A stretch of DNA of 5,740 bases from Nostoc sp. CHAB 5834 (GCA_020829485.1 JAIVFU010000270.1:1-5740); one strand, 5' to 3'. Positions 1 to 5,740 are shown, counted from the first letter of the stretch. The notes: generated by a model not told the origin, from the sequence alone. Made by a program: numbers and translations.

Positions 1-223
1 CGGCGCGCAGAATCAGAATGACATATTTGACGGAGGTTTGCAGGGTGAGCGTCCAGAAAACGCAGGAGAGGGCTCCCTTGATCAGTATTTCATCGACAAC
101 GCGGTTATCGATAATGGCACGCAGTGTGTAAAGGGGCGAGGTGCCAATGTCGCCGTAGATAATGCCCAGAGCTACCAGCAGGCCCGCAGCCTTAATGGTG
201 TCCAGATGCTTTTTGTCTTCCAT
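1..223 (-). CDS. kup: Kup-family potassium uptake protein, N-terminal fragment (continues past the left edge)
   Basis: Kup (KUP/HAK/KT family) proteins are inner-membrane K+ importers, usually about 600-650 residues and probably driven by proton symport. Only the first 74 residues are in the window. They begin MEDKKHLDTIKAAGLLVALG and contain the family signature GDIGTSPLY at residues 24-32, inside the first membrane helix (about 13-33). A second hydrophobic stretch starts near residue 47 and includes SVKYVILILRA, matching the second helix of the family. The ATG at 221-223 is the only reasonable start, because an in-frame TGA lies two codons upstream. No Shine-Dalgarno sequence is visible, as is common in Bacteroidota. 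A three-codon reading frame (ATG AGT ACC TGA, 238 down to 227) sits just ahead in the same frame. The gene is divergent from the tRNA gene. The truncation is due to the window edge, not to damage. Confidence 0.93.
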   Translation of the reverse strand, partial: MEDKKHLDTIKAAGLLVALGIIYGDIGTSPLYTLRAIIDNRVVDEILIKGALSCVFWTLTLQTSVKYVILILRA

Positions 224-242
224 TAATCAGGTACTCATGTTG

Positions 243-283
243 CAGCCCGTTGTCAGGTCAGCGGGCTGGTTTCGTAAACCAGC
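243..283 (-). promoter_or_regulatory. Overlapping hairpins in the kup 5' leader region
   Basis: Two perfect inverted repeats share bases and cannot both form. CAGCCCG (243-249) pairs with CGGGCTG (262-268) across 12 bases. GCTGGTTT (265-272) pairs with AAACCAGC (276-283) across only 3 bases. The second hairpin also overlaps the arm of the operator-like repeat at 278-300. Lying just upstream of the kup start, in its presumed leader, this has the layout of an alternating RNA structure or a set of protein-binding sites. No known riboswitch class is recognised. The palindromes are seen directly; the regulatory role is inference. Confidence 0.35.
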
Positions 284-300
284 ACAAAAATAATGCTGGT
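278..300 (-). promoter_or_regulatory. Possible kup promoter -7 box flanked by an inverted repeat (operator-like)
   Basis: On the minus strand TATTTTTG (292 down to 285) fits the Bacteroidota -7 consensus TAnnTTTG. It is framed exactly by a perfect 7-base inverted repeat, ACCAGCA at 278-284 and TGCTGGT at 294-300, so a dimeric regulator bound to the arms would cover the box. The matching -33 TTTG is not at the expected distance: the nearest ATTG (311-308) is only about 15 bases away, so this may be a weak or activated promoter or a chance match. Transcription from here would give kup a leader of about 50-55 bases. Assignment to kup is inference from position and orientation. Confidence 0.3.
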
Positions 301-371
301 GAGGTACCAATGGTCTTAAATTCTCATGAATTAGCGCACGGTCGGGCTGGCCCTATTTAGAAACGCCTGAT

Positions 372-403
372 TTTGTATAATCGCTGTCATCGCCGTACCT
401 TTG
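372..403 (+). promoter_or_regulatory. Bacteroidota-type promoter of the tRNA-Arg gene
   Basis: TTTG at 372-375 (-33 element) and TACCTTTG at 396-403 (-7 element, consensus TAnnTTTG) are separated by 20 bases, which is the canonical arrangement for the primary sigma factor of Bacteroidota. Transcription would start near 408-412 and run through a leader of about 50 bases into the tRNA gene at 460. The TATAAT-like string at 376-381 is probably incidental given this better match. Confidence 0.7.
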
Positions 404-459
404 CCCGCTGTAAACGGTTGGCCGGGCAGGCTGAAGTCTCCCCCGGTACCTTCCCGTTT

Positions 460-533
460 GGTCCCGTAGCTCAGCTGGATAGAGCATCTGCCTTCTAAGC
501 AGACGGTCAAGCGTTCGAATCGCTTCGGGGTCA
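460..533 (+). tRNA. tRNA-Arg (anticodon UCU)
   Basis: All four arms fold. Acceptor GGTCCCG (460-466) pairs with CGGGGTC (526-532). D stem GCTC (469-472) pairs with GAGC (482-485). Anticodon stem TCTGC (487-491) pairs with GCAGA (499-503). T stem AAGCG (509-513) pairs with CGCTT (521-525) around the loop TTCGAAT. The anticodon loop CTTCTAA places TCT at 494-496, so the tRNA reads AGA and AGG codons. The discriminator base is A533. The next bases are CGT, so the CCA end is not encoded and must be added enzymatically. The acceptor stem has two adjacent G-U wobbles (pairs 2-71 and 3-70) but no mismatch. A promoter lies upstream and a terminator downstream, so it appears to be a single-gene transcription unit. 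Confidence 0.96.
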
Positions 534-546
534 CGTTGATAGTCAG

Positions 547-576
547 GCACTTATCCGAAAGGCTAGGTGCTTTTTT
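547..576 (+). terminator. Intrinsic terminator of the tRNA-Arg transcript
   Basis: GCACTTATCC (548-557) pairs with GGCTAGGTGC (561-570? after a GAAA tetraloop at 558-560 plus flanking A) to give a stem of about nine pairs with one internal mismatch and one G-U pair, followed directly by six T residues at 571-576. It begins 14 bases after the tRNA 3' end and should isolate the tRNA from the restriction-modification gene. The base assignment at the loop is approximate by one position. Confidence 0.85.
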
Positions 577-743
577 GTTGCCGGTTTAAACTACGGTTCA
601 AACAAACAGGCGCTTGCTGACTTTTCAAAGGGCATGATAAACGCTGTTCTAGAATGATAACCTTTTAATATATACAGGCTGGCTGGCTTGTAACTAGGGT
701 GCTTTTTGCCTTACTTGGTCACCCTATACACCTACACAGTTTA

Positions 744-3700
744 ATGCTGCTTACTGCTCACACACCGGCAAAATCCCTTGATCGTGTTTATTCGCTCCAA
801 CCCGCTACCCGTGAACAGATCGAGCGATTCAAAACCAGTTACCTGAAGCTTTTACCCCTTATCAACGAGAAGGAAAGCGAGGAAAACGTAAAAGATCATC
901 TGATGGACTTCCTCAAAGAAGTCTACTACCGGGATGCTCACGTCGTGGCACCAAAGGGCAAAACCGATTTTGTGATTCACTTGGGCAAGGATGCCACGAC
1001 GCAGGCCGGGGTACTCTTTGAGGTGAAACGCCCGGCTAACAAAGGGGAAATGATAACCCGGCAAAACCTCAACGTCAAAGCCTTTCATGAACTGTTGCTG
1101 TATTACTTTCAGGAACGGCAACGCTCCCGGAACAGCGACATTCGGCATTGTGTCATTACCAACGTGTTCGAGTGGTTTATCTTCGACGCGGCTTTGATCG
1201 ACCGGCTGTTCTACCGCAACACGCACCTGATCAAAGAATACAAAGCTTGGGCATCGGGCCAGAAGGTGAGCCGGAACAATGACCTGTTCTACAATGAAAT
1301 TGTAAAGCCCTTTCTGGCTGAACTCCCGGACGAAATACCCTTTACCTATTTTGACATACGGGATTATCAGAAAGTCGTTGCCGATGCGGATACGGTAAAC
1401 GACAAGGCATTACTGTCGCTCTACAAAATACTGTCGCCTACGCACCTGCTGAAGTTGCCACCGGCAACCGACAGCAACCGGCTTAACCCTAAATTCTATT
1501 CCGAACTCCTGCACCTGATCGGTCTGGAAGAGGTCAAGGATGGGGGGAAGAAAGTGATCCGGCGCAAAGAAGCGAGCAAGCGGGATGAGGGGTCATTACT
1601 CGAAATGGCCATCATTGAACTGGACTCATCGGGCAAGCTTTACCAGCTTCACGACCGTAGCCAGTACGGAGCAACGGCCGACGACCAATTGTTCAGCGTA
1701 GGGCTGGAATTGTGCATAACGTGGGTTAACCGGATTCTCTTTCTGAAACTGCTGGAGTCGCAGCTAGTCAACTATCATGGCGGCAACAAAGACTATACCT
1801 TTCTGAACCGGGATACGATACCCGATTTTGACGAACTCAATAAGTTATTCTTTCGGGTACTGGCCCGAAAACCATCTGAACGGCAAGCGTCGATTCAAAG
1901 CAAGTTTGGCCGGGTGCCGTACCTGAACAGTTCGCTGTTTGAGACTACGGAACTGGAAAACGATAGTATAGGGGTCAACCAGCTCGACAATGGCCTGAAA
2001 CTGCCCATCCTGCGCAACAGCGTATTAAGCGACAATTCAACGTACCGGGATACCAAAGAAGTCAGCACCCTGGCTTACCTGTTCGCCTTCCTGGATGCCT
2101 ATGATTTTGCGTCAGAGAGCCGGGAAGTGATTCAGGAGAAGAACCGGACGCTGATCAATGCCAGTGTCCTGGGCTTGATCTTTGAGAAAATCAACGGCTA
2201 CAAAGACGGTTCGTTCTATACGCCCGGTTTCATTACGGAATACATGTGCCGGGAAACCATCCGCAAAGCGGTCGTCCAGAAATTCAACGAGGCCAAAGGC
2301 TGGGATTGCAACGACTTTGCCGACCTCGAAAACAAAGACCTTGATCGGGCTGAAGCCAATACACTCATTAACGAGATTCGAATTTGCGACCCCGCCGTTG
2401 GATCGGGTCACTTTCTGGTATCGGCCCTCAACGAACTGATTGCGGTGAAGTCTGACCTGGGCGTATTGCAGGACGCAGCCGGCAAGCGGATCAAGGAGTA
2501 TACGGTTAGCATCCTGAACGATGAACTGATTGTACAGGATGAGGACGAAACCCCGTTTCAGTACGTGTTGCAGGCAACGGGGAAACCAACCGCCGAACGC
2601 CAGCGGGTACAGAAGACACTTTTCCACGAAAAGCAGACCATTATCGAAAACTGCCTGTTCGGGGTAGACATAAACCCGAACTCGGTCAAGATTTGCCGGT
2701 TGCGGCTCTGGATCGAGTTGCTCAAAAACGCCTACTATGCCGATGAGTCCGGCTTTACCGAACTGGAAACCTTACCCAACATCGATATCAACATCAAACA
2801 GGGCAACAGCCTGTTGAGCAAGTTCAGTTTGACGGAAGACCTGAGCGAGGTATTCAGGAAGCAGAAGTTCAGCCTGCGTACCTACAAAGACGCGGTAACG
2901 GCCTATAAAGAAGCAAAGACCAAAGACGCCAAAGCAGAGCTGCAACGCTTTATCAGCGAGATAAAAAACCAGTTCCGCGAAACGGTTTCCAACCGCGACC
3001 CGAAACGAAAAAAGTTAGCTGACCTGCGGGGACAACGGGTGCTGCTCAATAATAACATTGATATGTTCGGCAACCCCATGAAAGACCCTAAACTGGTAGC
3101 GGCTGAACTGGTGCGGACGGACAAATACATTCTTCAAATCGAAAACGAGATTGCCGATATTGAAAACAACGCCCTGTATCGTGGCTCGTTCGAATGGCGG
3201 TTTGAGTTTCCCGAAGTCCTGAACGAAAAAGGCGATTTTGTAGGCTTCGATATCATTATAGGCAACCCGCCTTATATCCGGCAAGAAGAGTTAGGAATAG
3301 GGGCCAAAACTTACTTTAAGAAGACGTTTGCAACCTACTCCGGTACGGCTGATTTATACGTTTTCTTTGTTGAACAGGGTTTCAACATAATGCGCCAAAA
3401 TGGGCATTTCGTGTACATTATGCCCAACAAGTGGATGAGGGCCGGATATGGCTTGGGACTTCGTAGATTTTTCAAAAAGCAACGACTTGTTGAAATTGAT
3501 GATTTCGGCGATTTACAAGTTTTCGATGATGCCACTACCTACCCTTGCATCATACAGGCGCAGAAAGCGGTCCCCCTTTCTAAATTCCATGCTGTAAACC
3601 TGCAAACATTGACGTATGACGTTGGCTTAGCTCATCATGCAACAAACATACGTTTTGAGGTTTCGCTATCAGAGATGCTTGATGAAGGTTGGACGCTGGC

Positions 3701-4532
3701 TAATGCTCAACAGCAAACATTACGGAACAAGCTAAGTGCGCAAACAACGCTATTAAGCGAGTACATAGAAGACAAGGCATATTACGGCATAAAAACGGGC
3801 CTAACCGAAGCCTTTGTAATTGATGGATTGACTAAGAACCGTCTCATTGATGAAGATGAAAATAGTACTGATGTTATCAGACCTTTCGTTCTTGGTCGTG
3901 ACGTGAAACCGTATGGCGTTCCGAAAGCGAGTAAATTCTTGATCTTGTTCGAGAAGGGTGTTTCCAATCAAAAACGTAATGGTACTGATGCAGAACAGTG
4001 GCTAAAACTAACGTACCCTGCTGTATACGAACATTTGTCAGCATATGAGGAAAAGGCAAAAGCTAGAACGGATAAAGGTGATTATTGGTGGGAGTTACGA
4101 GCTTGTGATTACTACGCTGAATTTGACAAGCCCAAAATTCTATACCAAGTGTTTCAAGTAAAACCGGCTTTCATTTATGATGAGCAAGGTTTGTACTGCA
4201 ACAATTCAATGTGGATTATACCAAAAGCAGATAAAGCCCTGTTCGCTCTCCTCAATTCTAAAATGGGTTGGTATCTTATATCCAACTATTGTACAGCAAT
4301 TCAGAACGGTTATCAACTTATCTATCAGTACTTCGGGCAAATCCCAATTCCGTTATGTCTCACTGAGTTAAAAGAGCCGTTGACAAAACTTGTAGATAAT
4401 GTTTTGACTGCTAAAGCTACAGATTCAACCGCTGATACCTCCGCATTAGAAACTGAAATTGATCAACTTGTTTACGCCTTGTATGGGTTAACGGACGAGG
4501 AAATTAAAATTGTTGAGGGGCGGGCGTTATGA
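744..4532 (+). CDS. Type IIG restriction-modification enzyme, Eco57I-like (nuclease + N6-adenine methyltransferase + TaqI-like specificity domain)
   Basis: A single 1262-residue chain predicted to cut foreign DNA and to methylate adenine in the host's own copies of the same site, using S-adenosylmethionine. In order: a PD-(D/E)xK nuclease core with D75 and E93-V-K95 (TDFVIHL then FEVKRP); methyltransferase motif X, SFYTPGF at 490-496; motif I, DPAVGSGHF at 549-557; GVDINP with D642; a lysine-rich, helical insertion at about 700-815; FEWRFEFPEVL at 816-826, typical of Eco57I proteins; catalytic motif IV NPPY at 841-844; and a TaqI-like recognition domain around YYGIKTGLTEAFVID from 1013 to near the end. 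The order I-IV-recognition is gamma class. The nuclease motif separates it from BREX PglX, which lacks one. ATG at 744 is preferred. A GTG at 699 would add 15 residues, but no good ribosome site supports it. No clear promoter is seen in 577-743, only a GGCT triplet repeat at 677-688. No partner methylase or specificity gene is visible, as expected for a self-contained type IIG enzyme. Base composition falls after about 3290. The target sequence cannot be read from the protein. Confidence 0.93.
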   Translation: MLLTAHTPAKSLDRVYSLQPATREQIERFKTSYLKLLPLINEKESEENVKDHLMDFLKEVYYRDAHVVAPKGKTDFVIHLGKDATTQAGVLFEVKRPANKGEMITRQNLNVKAFHELLLYYFQERQRSRNSDIRHCVITNVFEWFIFDAALIDRLFYRNTHLIKEYKAWASGQKVSRNNDLFYNEIVKPFLAELPDEIPFTYFDIRDYQKVVADADTVNDKALLSLYKILSPTHLLKLPPATDSNRLNPKFYSELLHLIGLEEVKDGGKKVIRRKEASKRDEGSLLEMAIIELDSSGKLYQLHDRSQYGATADDQLFSVGLELCITWVNRILFLKLLESQLVNYHGGNKDYTFLNRDTIPDFDELNKLFFRVLARKPSERQASIQSKFGRVPYLNSSLFETTELENDSIGVNQLDNGLKLPILRNSVLSDNSTYRDTKEVSTLAYLFAFLDAYDFASESREVIQEKNRTLINASVLGLIFEKINGYKDGSFYTPGFITEYMCRETIRKAVVQKFNEAKGWDCNDFADLENKDLDRAEANTLINEIRICDPAVGSGHFLVSALNELIAVKSDLGVLQDAAGKRIKEYTVSILNDELIVQDEDETPFQYVLQATGKPTAERQRVQKTLFHEKQTIIENCLFGVDINPNSVKICRLRLWIELLKNAYYADESGFTELETLPNIDINIKQGNSLLSKFSLTEDLSEVFRKQKFSLRTYKDAVTAYKEAKTKDAKAELQRFISEIKNQFRETVSNRDPKRKKLADLRGQRVLLNNNIDMFGNPMKDPKLVAAELVRTDKYILQIENEIADIENNALYRGSFEWRFEFPEVLNEKGDFVGFDIIIGNPPYIRQEELGIGAKTYFKKTFATYSGTADLYVFFVEQGFNIMRQNGHFVYIMPNKWMRAGYGLGLRRFFKKQRLVEIDDFGDLQVFDDATTYPCIIQAQKAVPLSKFHAVNLQTLTYDVGLAHHATNIRFEVSLSEMLDEGWTLANAQQQTLRNKLSAQTTLLSEYIEDKAYYGIKTGLTEAFVIDGLTKNRLIDEDENSTDVIRPFVLGRDVKPYGVPKASKFLILFEKGVSNQKRNGTDAEQWLKLTYPAVYEHLSAYEEKAKARTDKGDYWWELRACDYYAEFDKPKILYQVFQVKPAFIYDEQGLYCNNSMWIIPKADKALFALLNSKMGWYLISNYCTAIQNGYQLIYQYFGQIPIPLCLTELKEPLTKLVDNVLTAKATDSTADTSALETEIDQLVYALYGLTDEEIKIVEGRAL

Positions 4533-4681
4533 AAAAAGTTTGCAAAACGGAACAACCGGCCTGGGCAATGGATGAGCAAAGTCCAGCAAATGAGGCTTTC
4601 AGAATGGCTTTCCTGCCGGGCTCTTTTCCATCGCCCGGCGACTTACCCGTTGTCGCCATCGCGGGCTTCCGGCAAAGGTAG
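4529..4681 (+). CDS. Doubtful small ORF overlapping the end of the restriction-modification gene
   Basis: A 50-codon frame whose ATG overlaps the upstream TGA stop as ATGA (4529-4532), an arrangement typical of translational coupling. The product would begin MKKVCKTEQPAWAMDEQ and end in AGFRQR. It has no recognisable domain, signal peptide or membrane segment. Its second half is read through the GC-rich palindromes at 4614-4674, and its TAG stop lies inside the left arm of the REP-like element. That makes a chance frame more likely than a real gene. It is listed because the ATGA overlap is exact and the early codons are A-rich, as in real Bacteroidota starts. Confidence 0.2.
   Translation: MKKVCKTEQPAWAMDEQSPANEAFRMAFLPGSFPSPGDLPVVAIAGFRQR
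4614..4674. repeat. Nested palindromic structure behind the restriction-modification gene
   Basis: Three tiers of perfect short inverted repeats sit inside one another: TGCCGG (4614-4619) with CCGGCA (4669-4674), GCCC (4633-4636) with GGGC (4663-4666), and GGCGAC (4637-4642) with GTCGCC (4652-4657). A competing 7-base hairpin, GCCGGGC (4615-4621) with GCCCGGC (4633-4639), uses some of the same bases. It lies directly next to the REP-like element at 4678-4753, so the two may form one composite repeat. The pairing is seen in the sequence; its role is unknown. Confidence 0.5.
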
Positions 4682-4753
4682 AGTCGCCCTTCCGGGTCGG
4701 CGGGTCTGGCATTCATTGCTGAGTCCCCGCCAACCCGGAGGGGGCGGCTCTAC
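4678..4753. repeat. REP/BIME-like inverted pair with GTAG ends
   Basis: A long imperfect inverted repeat. The left arm at 4678-4704 starts GTAGAGTCGCCC and ends CGGCGGG. The right arm at 4726-4753 starts CCCGCCAACC and ends GGCGGCTCTAC. They pair over about 27 bases with a few mismatches or wobbles and one extra base, around a 21-base loop. Each arm can also fold on itself (CGCC with GGCG on the left, CCGCC with GGCGG on the right), and each carries the tetranucleotide GTAG at its outer foot. REP elements mobilised by REP-associated tyrosine transposases have this form: a GTAG-type head plus a small hairpin, often as inverted pairs. No such transposase is in the window. As RNA it would also form a strong hairpin at the 3' end of the restriction-modification transcript, but without a T run. 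Confidence 0.6.
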
Positions 4754-4763
4754 ACAGGCCATT

Positions 4764-4779
4764 GCCGACGGGTGTCGGC
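4764..4779. repeat. Short GC-rich hairpin GCCGAC-GGGT-GTCGGC
   Basis: A perfect 6-base inverted repeat (4764-4769 with 4774-4779) around GGGT, 10 bases after the REP-like element. No T run follows on either strand, so it is a weak terminator candidate at best. It may be part of the same repeat cluster. Confidence 0.4.
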
Positions 4780-4798
4780 TTAAAGGCTAATTTGTCAG

Positions 4799-4844
4799 AA
4801 ACCATCCGGCTGCATTCGTCCAGGAGCCGCAAACCGGAGGGTTT
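4799..4844. terminator. Possible two-way terminator between the convergent genes
   Basis: AAACCATCCGG (4799-4809) and CCGGAGGGTTT (4834-4844) pair at 10 of 11 positions across a 24-base loop. The loop allows a competing inner pairing of CGGCT with AGCCG. The stem has A residues on one side and T residues on the other, so each strand reads a GC-rich stem ending in TTT. It starts 4 bases beyond the stop of the minus-strand gene and lies between two convergent genes. The T tracts are short and the loop is large, so efficiency is doubtful. Confidence 0.35.
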
Positions 4845-4847
4845 CGA

Positions 4848-5740
4848 TCAAAAGTCTCTAAGCAACGTTTCGCTTTGCTTCGCCATCGACTGGATGAATT
4901 GCGCCGACTGCTGAAGCCCTTCTCTGGCGGCCGGTTTGAAGGACTGTTCTATCAGATCGTCCACCGTCTGCTCGTCGAATTTGTCACGGAAGAACAGTTG
5001 CTTATCGTGCATCAGACTGAGGAGTCGCTGAATACCAACGCCCATGACAAACTCGTCGAACGAAGGTAAGGCCAGCCACTCACTGGCTGTCAGTTTCTCC
5101 AACCGGAGGGCGAACTGGGGTTTTTCGATTTGAATCAGTTCCAGCAGAAACCGGTAAAGTGTGCATTGCGGAGCGTACTGTCCGAGGGCGTCCAGGGCAG
5201 TTTTTCCCAGGATCGGAACCGGCACTTTGGGCGATGTCATGAAAATAGGATCGCGCCAGACAACCCCCCAGAGCAAGCGGTTCCGCATGGCTCGCTGTTT
5301 CGCCTTCGGTGCCAGCCAGATGGCCACATTCAGAAAGTACGATTCGATCTTTTTCAAGGCCGCCTGCCCCGACGCCGAAGCGGGAAAGCCCTGCTGGTCG
5401 ACTGTCAGTGTGCCCTCTACCCCAGTCAGGTTCACATCGAACCAGTGGTGCCAGGTCGAGTCGGCAACAATCCGGCCTACGTTGGTAAACGCACCTTCCT
5501 GAACCTGATGGCCGTTATACACACTGACCACCCCAAACTCGGTCCCCGATTTGTCGAGGTCCGGCTGCGCAATTTTGCCCCAGGCAATTACCTCAGGGGC
5601 AACCACGTTGCCGGCGGCATTTTTCCGCCAGATGGCCGGGTCCAGCACCGTGGGGGCAATGGCTTCGCCTTCGTGCATATGGTCGGGAAACACGTTTATC
5701 GGGCCGTCCGGGCCGCAAAGTAGTTCGTGGGGCCGAAATT
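4848..5740 (-). CDS. Unrecognised protein, C-terminal 296 residues (starts beyond the right edge)
   Basis: The frame is open from the right edge to a TGA at 4850-4848. No start codon is needed inside the window: the GTG at 5693 is read as an internal valine, and FRPHELLCGPDGPINV precedes it. This makes it the tail of a larger protein. I do not recognise a family. The visible part opens with a His/acid-rich segment, FPDHMHEGEAIAPT (around 5690-5650), followed by STWHHWFDVNL (5459-5427), so several His and Glu residues could form a metal site, although this is speculation. The second half is helical and rich in aliphatic and basic residues (YFLNVAIWLAPKAKQRAM onward) and ends SETLLRDF. No signal peptide can be judged, and there is no clear membrane helix. 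The amino-acid make-up and GC-rich codon use look like a genuine host gene, while the overlapping plus-strand frame has an implausible Arg/Gly/Pro-rich product. It converges on the restriction-modification gene, with no evident functional link. Confidence 0.8.
   Translation of the reverse strand, partial: FRPHELLCGPDGPINVFPDHMHEGEAIAPTVLDPAIWRKNAAGNVVAPEVIAWGKIAQPDLDKSGTEFGVVSVYNGHQVQEGAFTNVGRIVADSTWHHWFDVNLTGVEGTLTVDQQGFPASASGQAALKKIESYFLNVAIWLAPKAKQRAMRNRLLWGVVWRDPIFMTSPKVPVPILGKTALDALGQYAPQCTLYRFLLELIQIEKPQFALRLEKLTASEWLALPSFDEFVMGVGIQRLLSLMHDKQLFFRDKFDEQTVDDLIEQSFKPAAREGLQQSAQFIQSMAKQSETLLRDF

Noticed and set aside
38..226. Plus-strand 62-codon frame at the left end
   Set aside because: It is antisense to kup, whose signature GDIGTSPLY and membrane helices are unmistakable on the other strand.
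331..550. Two minus-strand frames of 65-67 codons
   Set aside because: They run across the tRNA gene and its promoter, and the products look like random translation.
677..688. GGCT repeated three times as a phase-variation tract
   Set aside because: Three units are too few for frequent slippage, and the tract lies upstream of the preferred start codon.
852..4059. Several frames of 60-171 codons within the restriction-modification gene, mostly on the minus strand
   Set aside because: They are shadows of a gene with clear domain motifs throughout, and none shows a recognisable domain of its own.
744..4532. BREX PglX or a DISARM methyltransferase instead of a type IIG enzyme
   Set aside because: The N-terminal D75...E93-x-K95 nuclease motif and the absence of any other BREX or DISARM gene nearby point to a self-contained type IIG enzyme.
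4504..4790. Frames of 70-72 codons on both strands through the spacer after the enzyme gene
   Set aside because: They are read through GC-rich palindromes, giving Gly/Arg/Pro-rich products without domains. The repeats explain the open frames.
4875..5723. Plus-strand frames of 64, 113 and 197 codons at the right end
   Set aside because: They are antisense to the minus-strand gene, and their Arg/Gly/Pro-rich products are less plausible than the minus-strand protein.
460..5740. Integrative element using the tRNA 3' end as attachment site
   Set aside because: No second copy of the tRNA 3' segment, no integrase and no phage or conjugation gene is visible in the window.
1..5740. CRISPR array or insertion sequence
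   Set aside because: No regularly spaced direct repeats and no transposase-like frame were found.

Overview
The window looks like a chromosomal stretch from a member of the Bacteroidota, probably a Cytophagales relative of Spirosoma. The evidence is a textbook Bacteroidota promoter (TTTG, 20 bases, TACCTTTG) in front of a tRNA gene, a tRNA gene without an encoded CCA end, start codons without clear Shine-Dalgarno sequences, moderate GC, and frequent CGG arginine codons. The phylum call is fairly firm. The genus-level guess is inference.

Layout from left to right. Positions 1-223 (minus strand) hold the first 74 codons of a Kup-family potassium transporter, reading off the left edge. Positions 224-459 are a divergent control region. 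It carries a chain of overlapping inverted repeats and a -7-like box for kup, and the promoter of the tRNA gene on the other strand. Positions 460-533 encode tRNA-Arg(UCU), followed by a strong intrinsic terminator at 547-576. Positions 744-4532 encode one large protein of 1262 residues: a single-chain type IIG restriction-modification enzyme of the Eco57I type. It has an N-terminal PD-(D/E)xK nuclease, a gamma-class N6-adenine methyltransferase and a C-terminal TaqI-like DNA-specificity domain. Positions 4533-4847 are a non-coding spacer packed with GC-rich palindromes, including a REP/BIME-like inverted pair with GTAG ends. Positions 4848-5740 (minus strand) encode the C-terminal 296 residues of an unrecognised protein that reads in from the right edge and converges on the restriction-modification gene.

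The restriction-modification gene appears to stand alone, between a tRNA gene and a palindrome-rich spacer. It probably acts as an independent defence cassette, since cleavage, methylation and recognition all lie in one chain. Its last third is visibly more AT-rich than the rest, which suggests the recognition part was exchanged or acquired separately. The neighbouring genes have no obvious functional link to it. I see no clear sign of a wholly new system. The items most worth checking are the composition break inside the enzyme, the palindrome cluster behind it, the hairpin chain ahead of kup, and the unrecognised His-rich protein at the right end.
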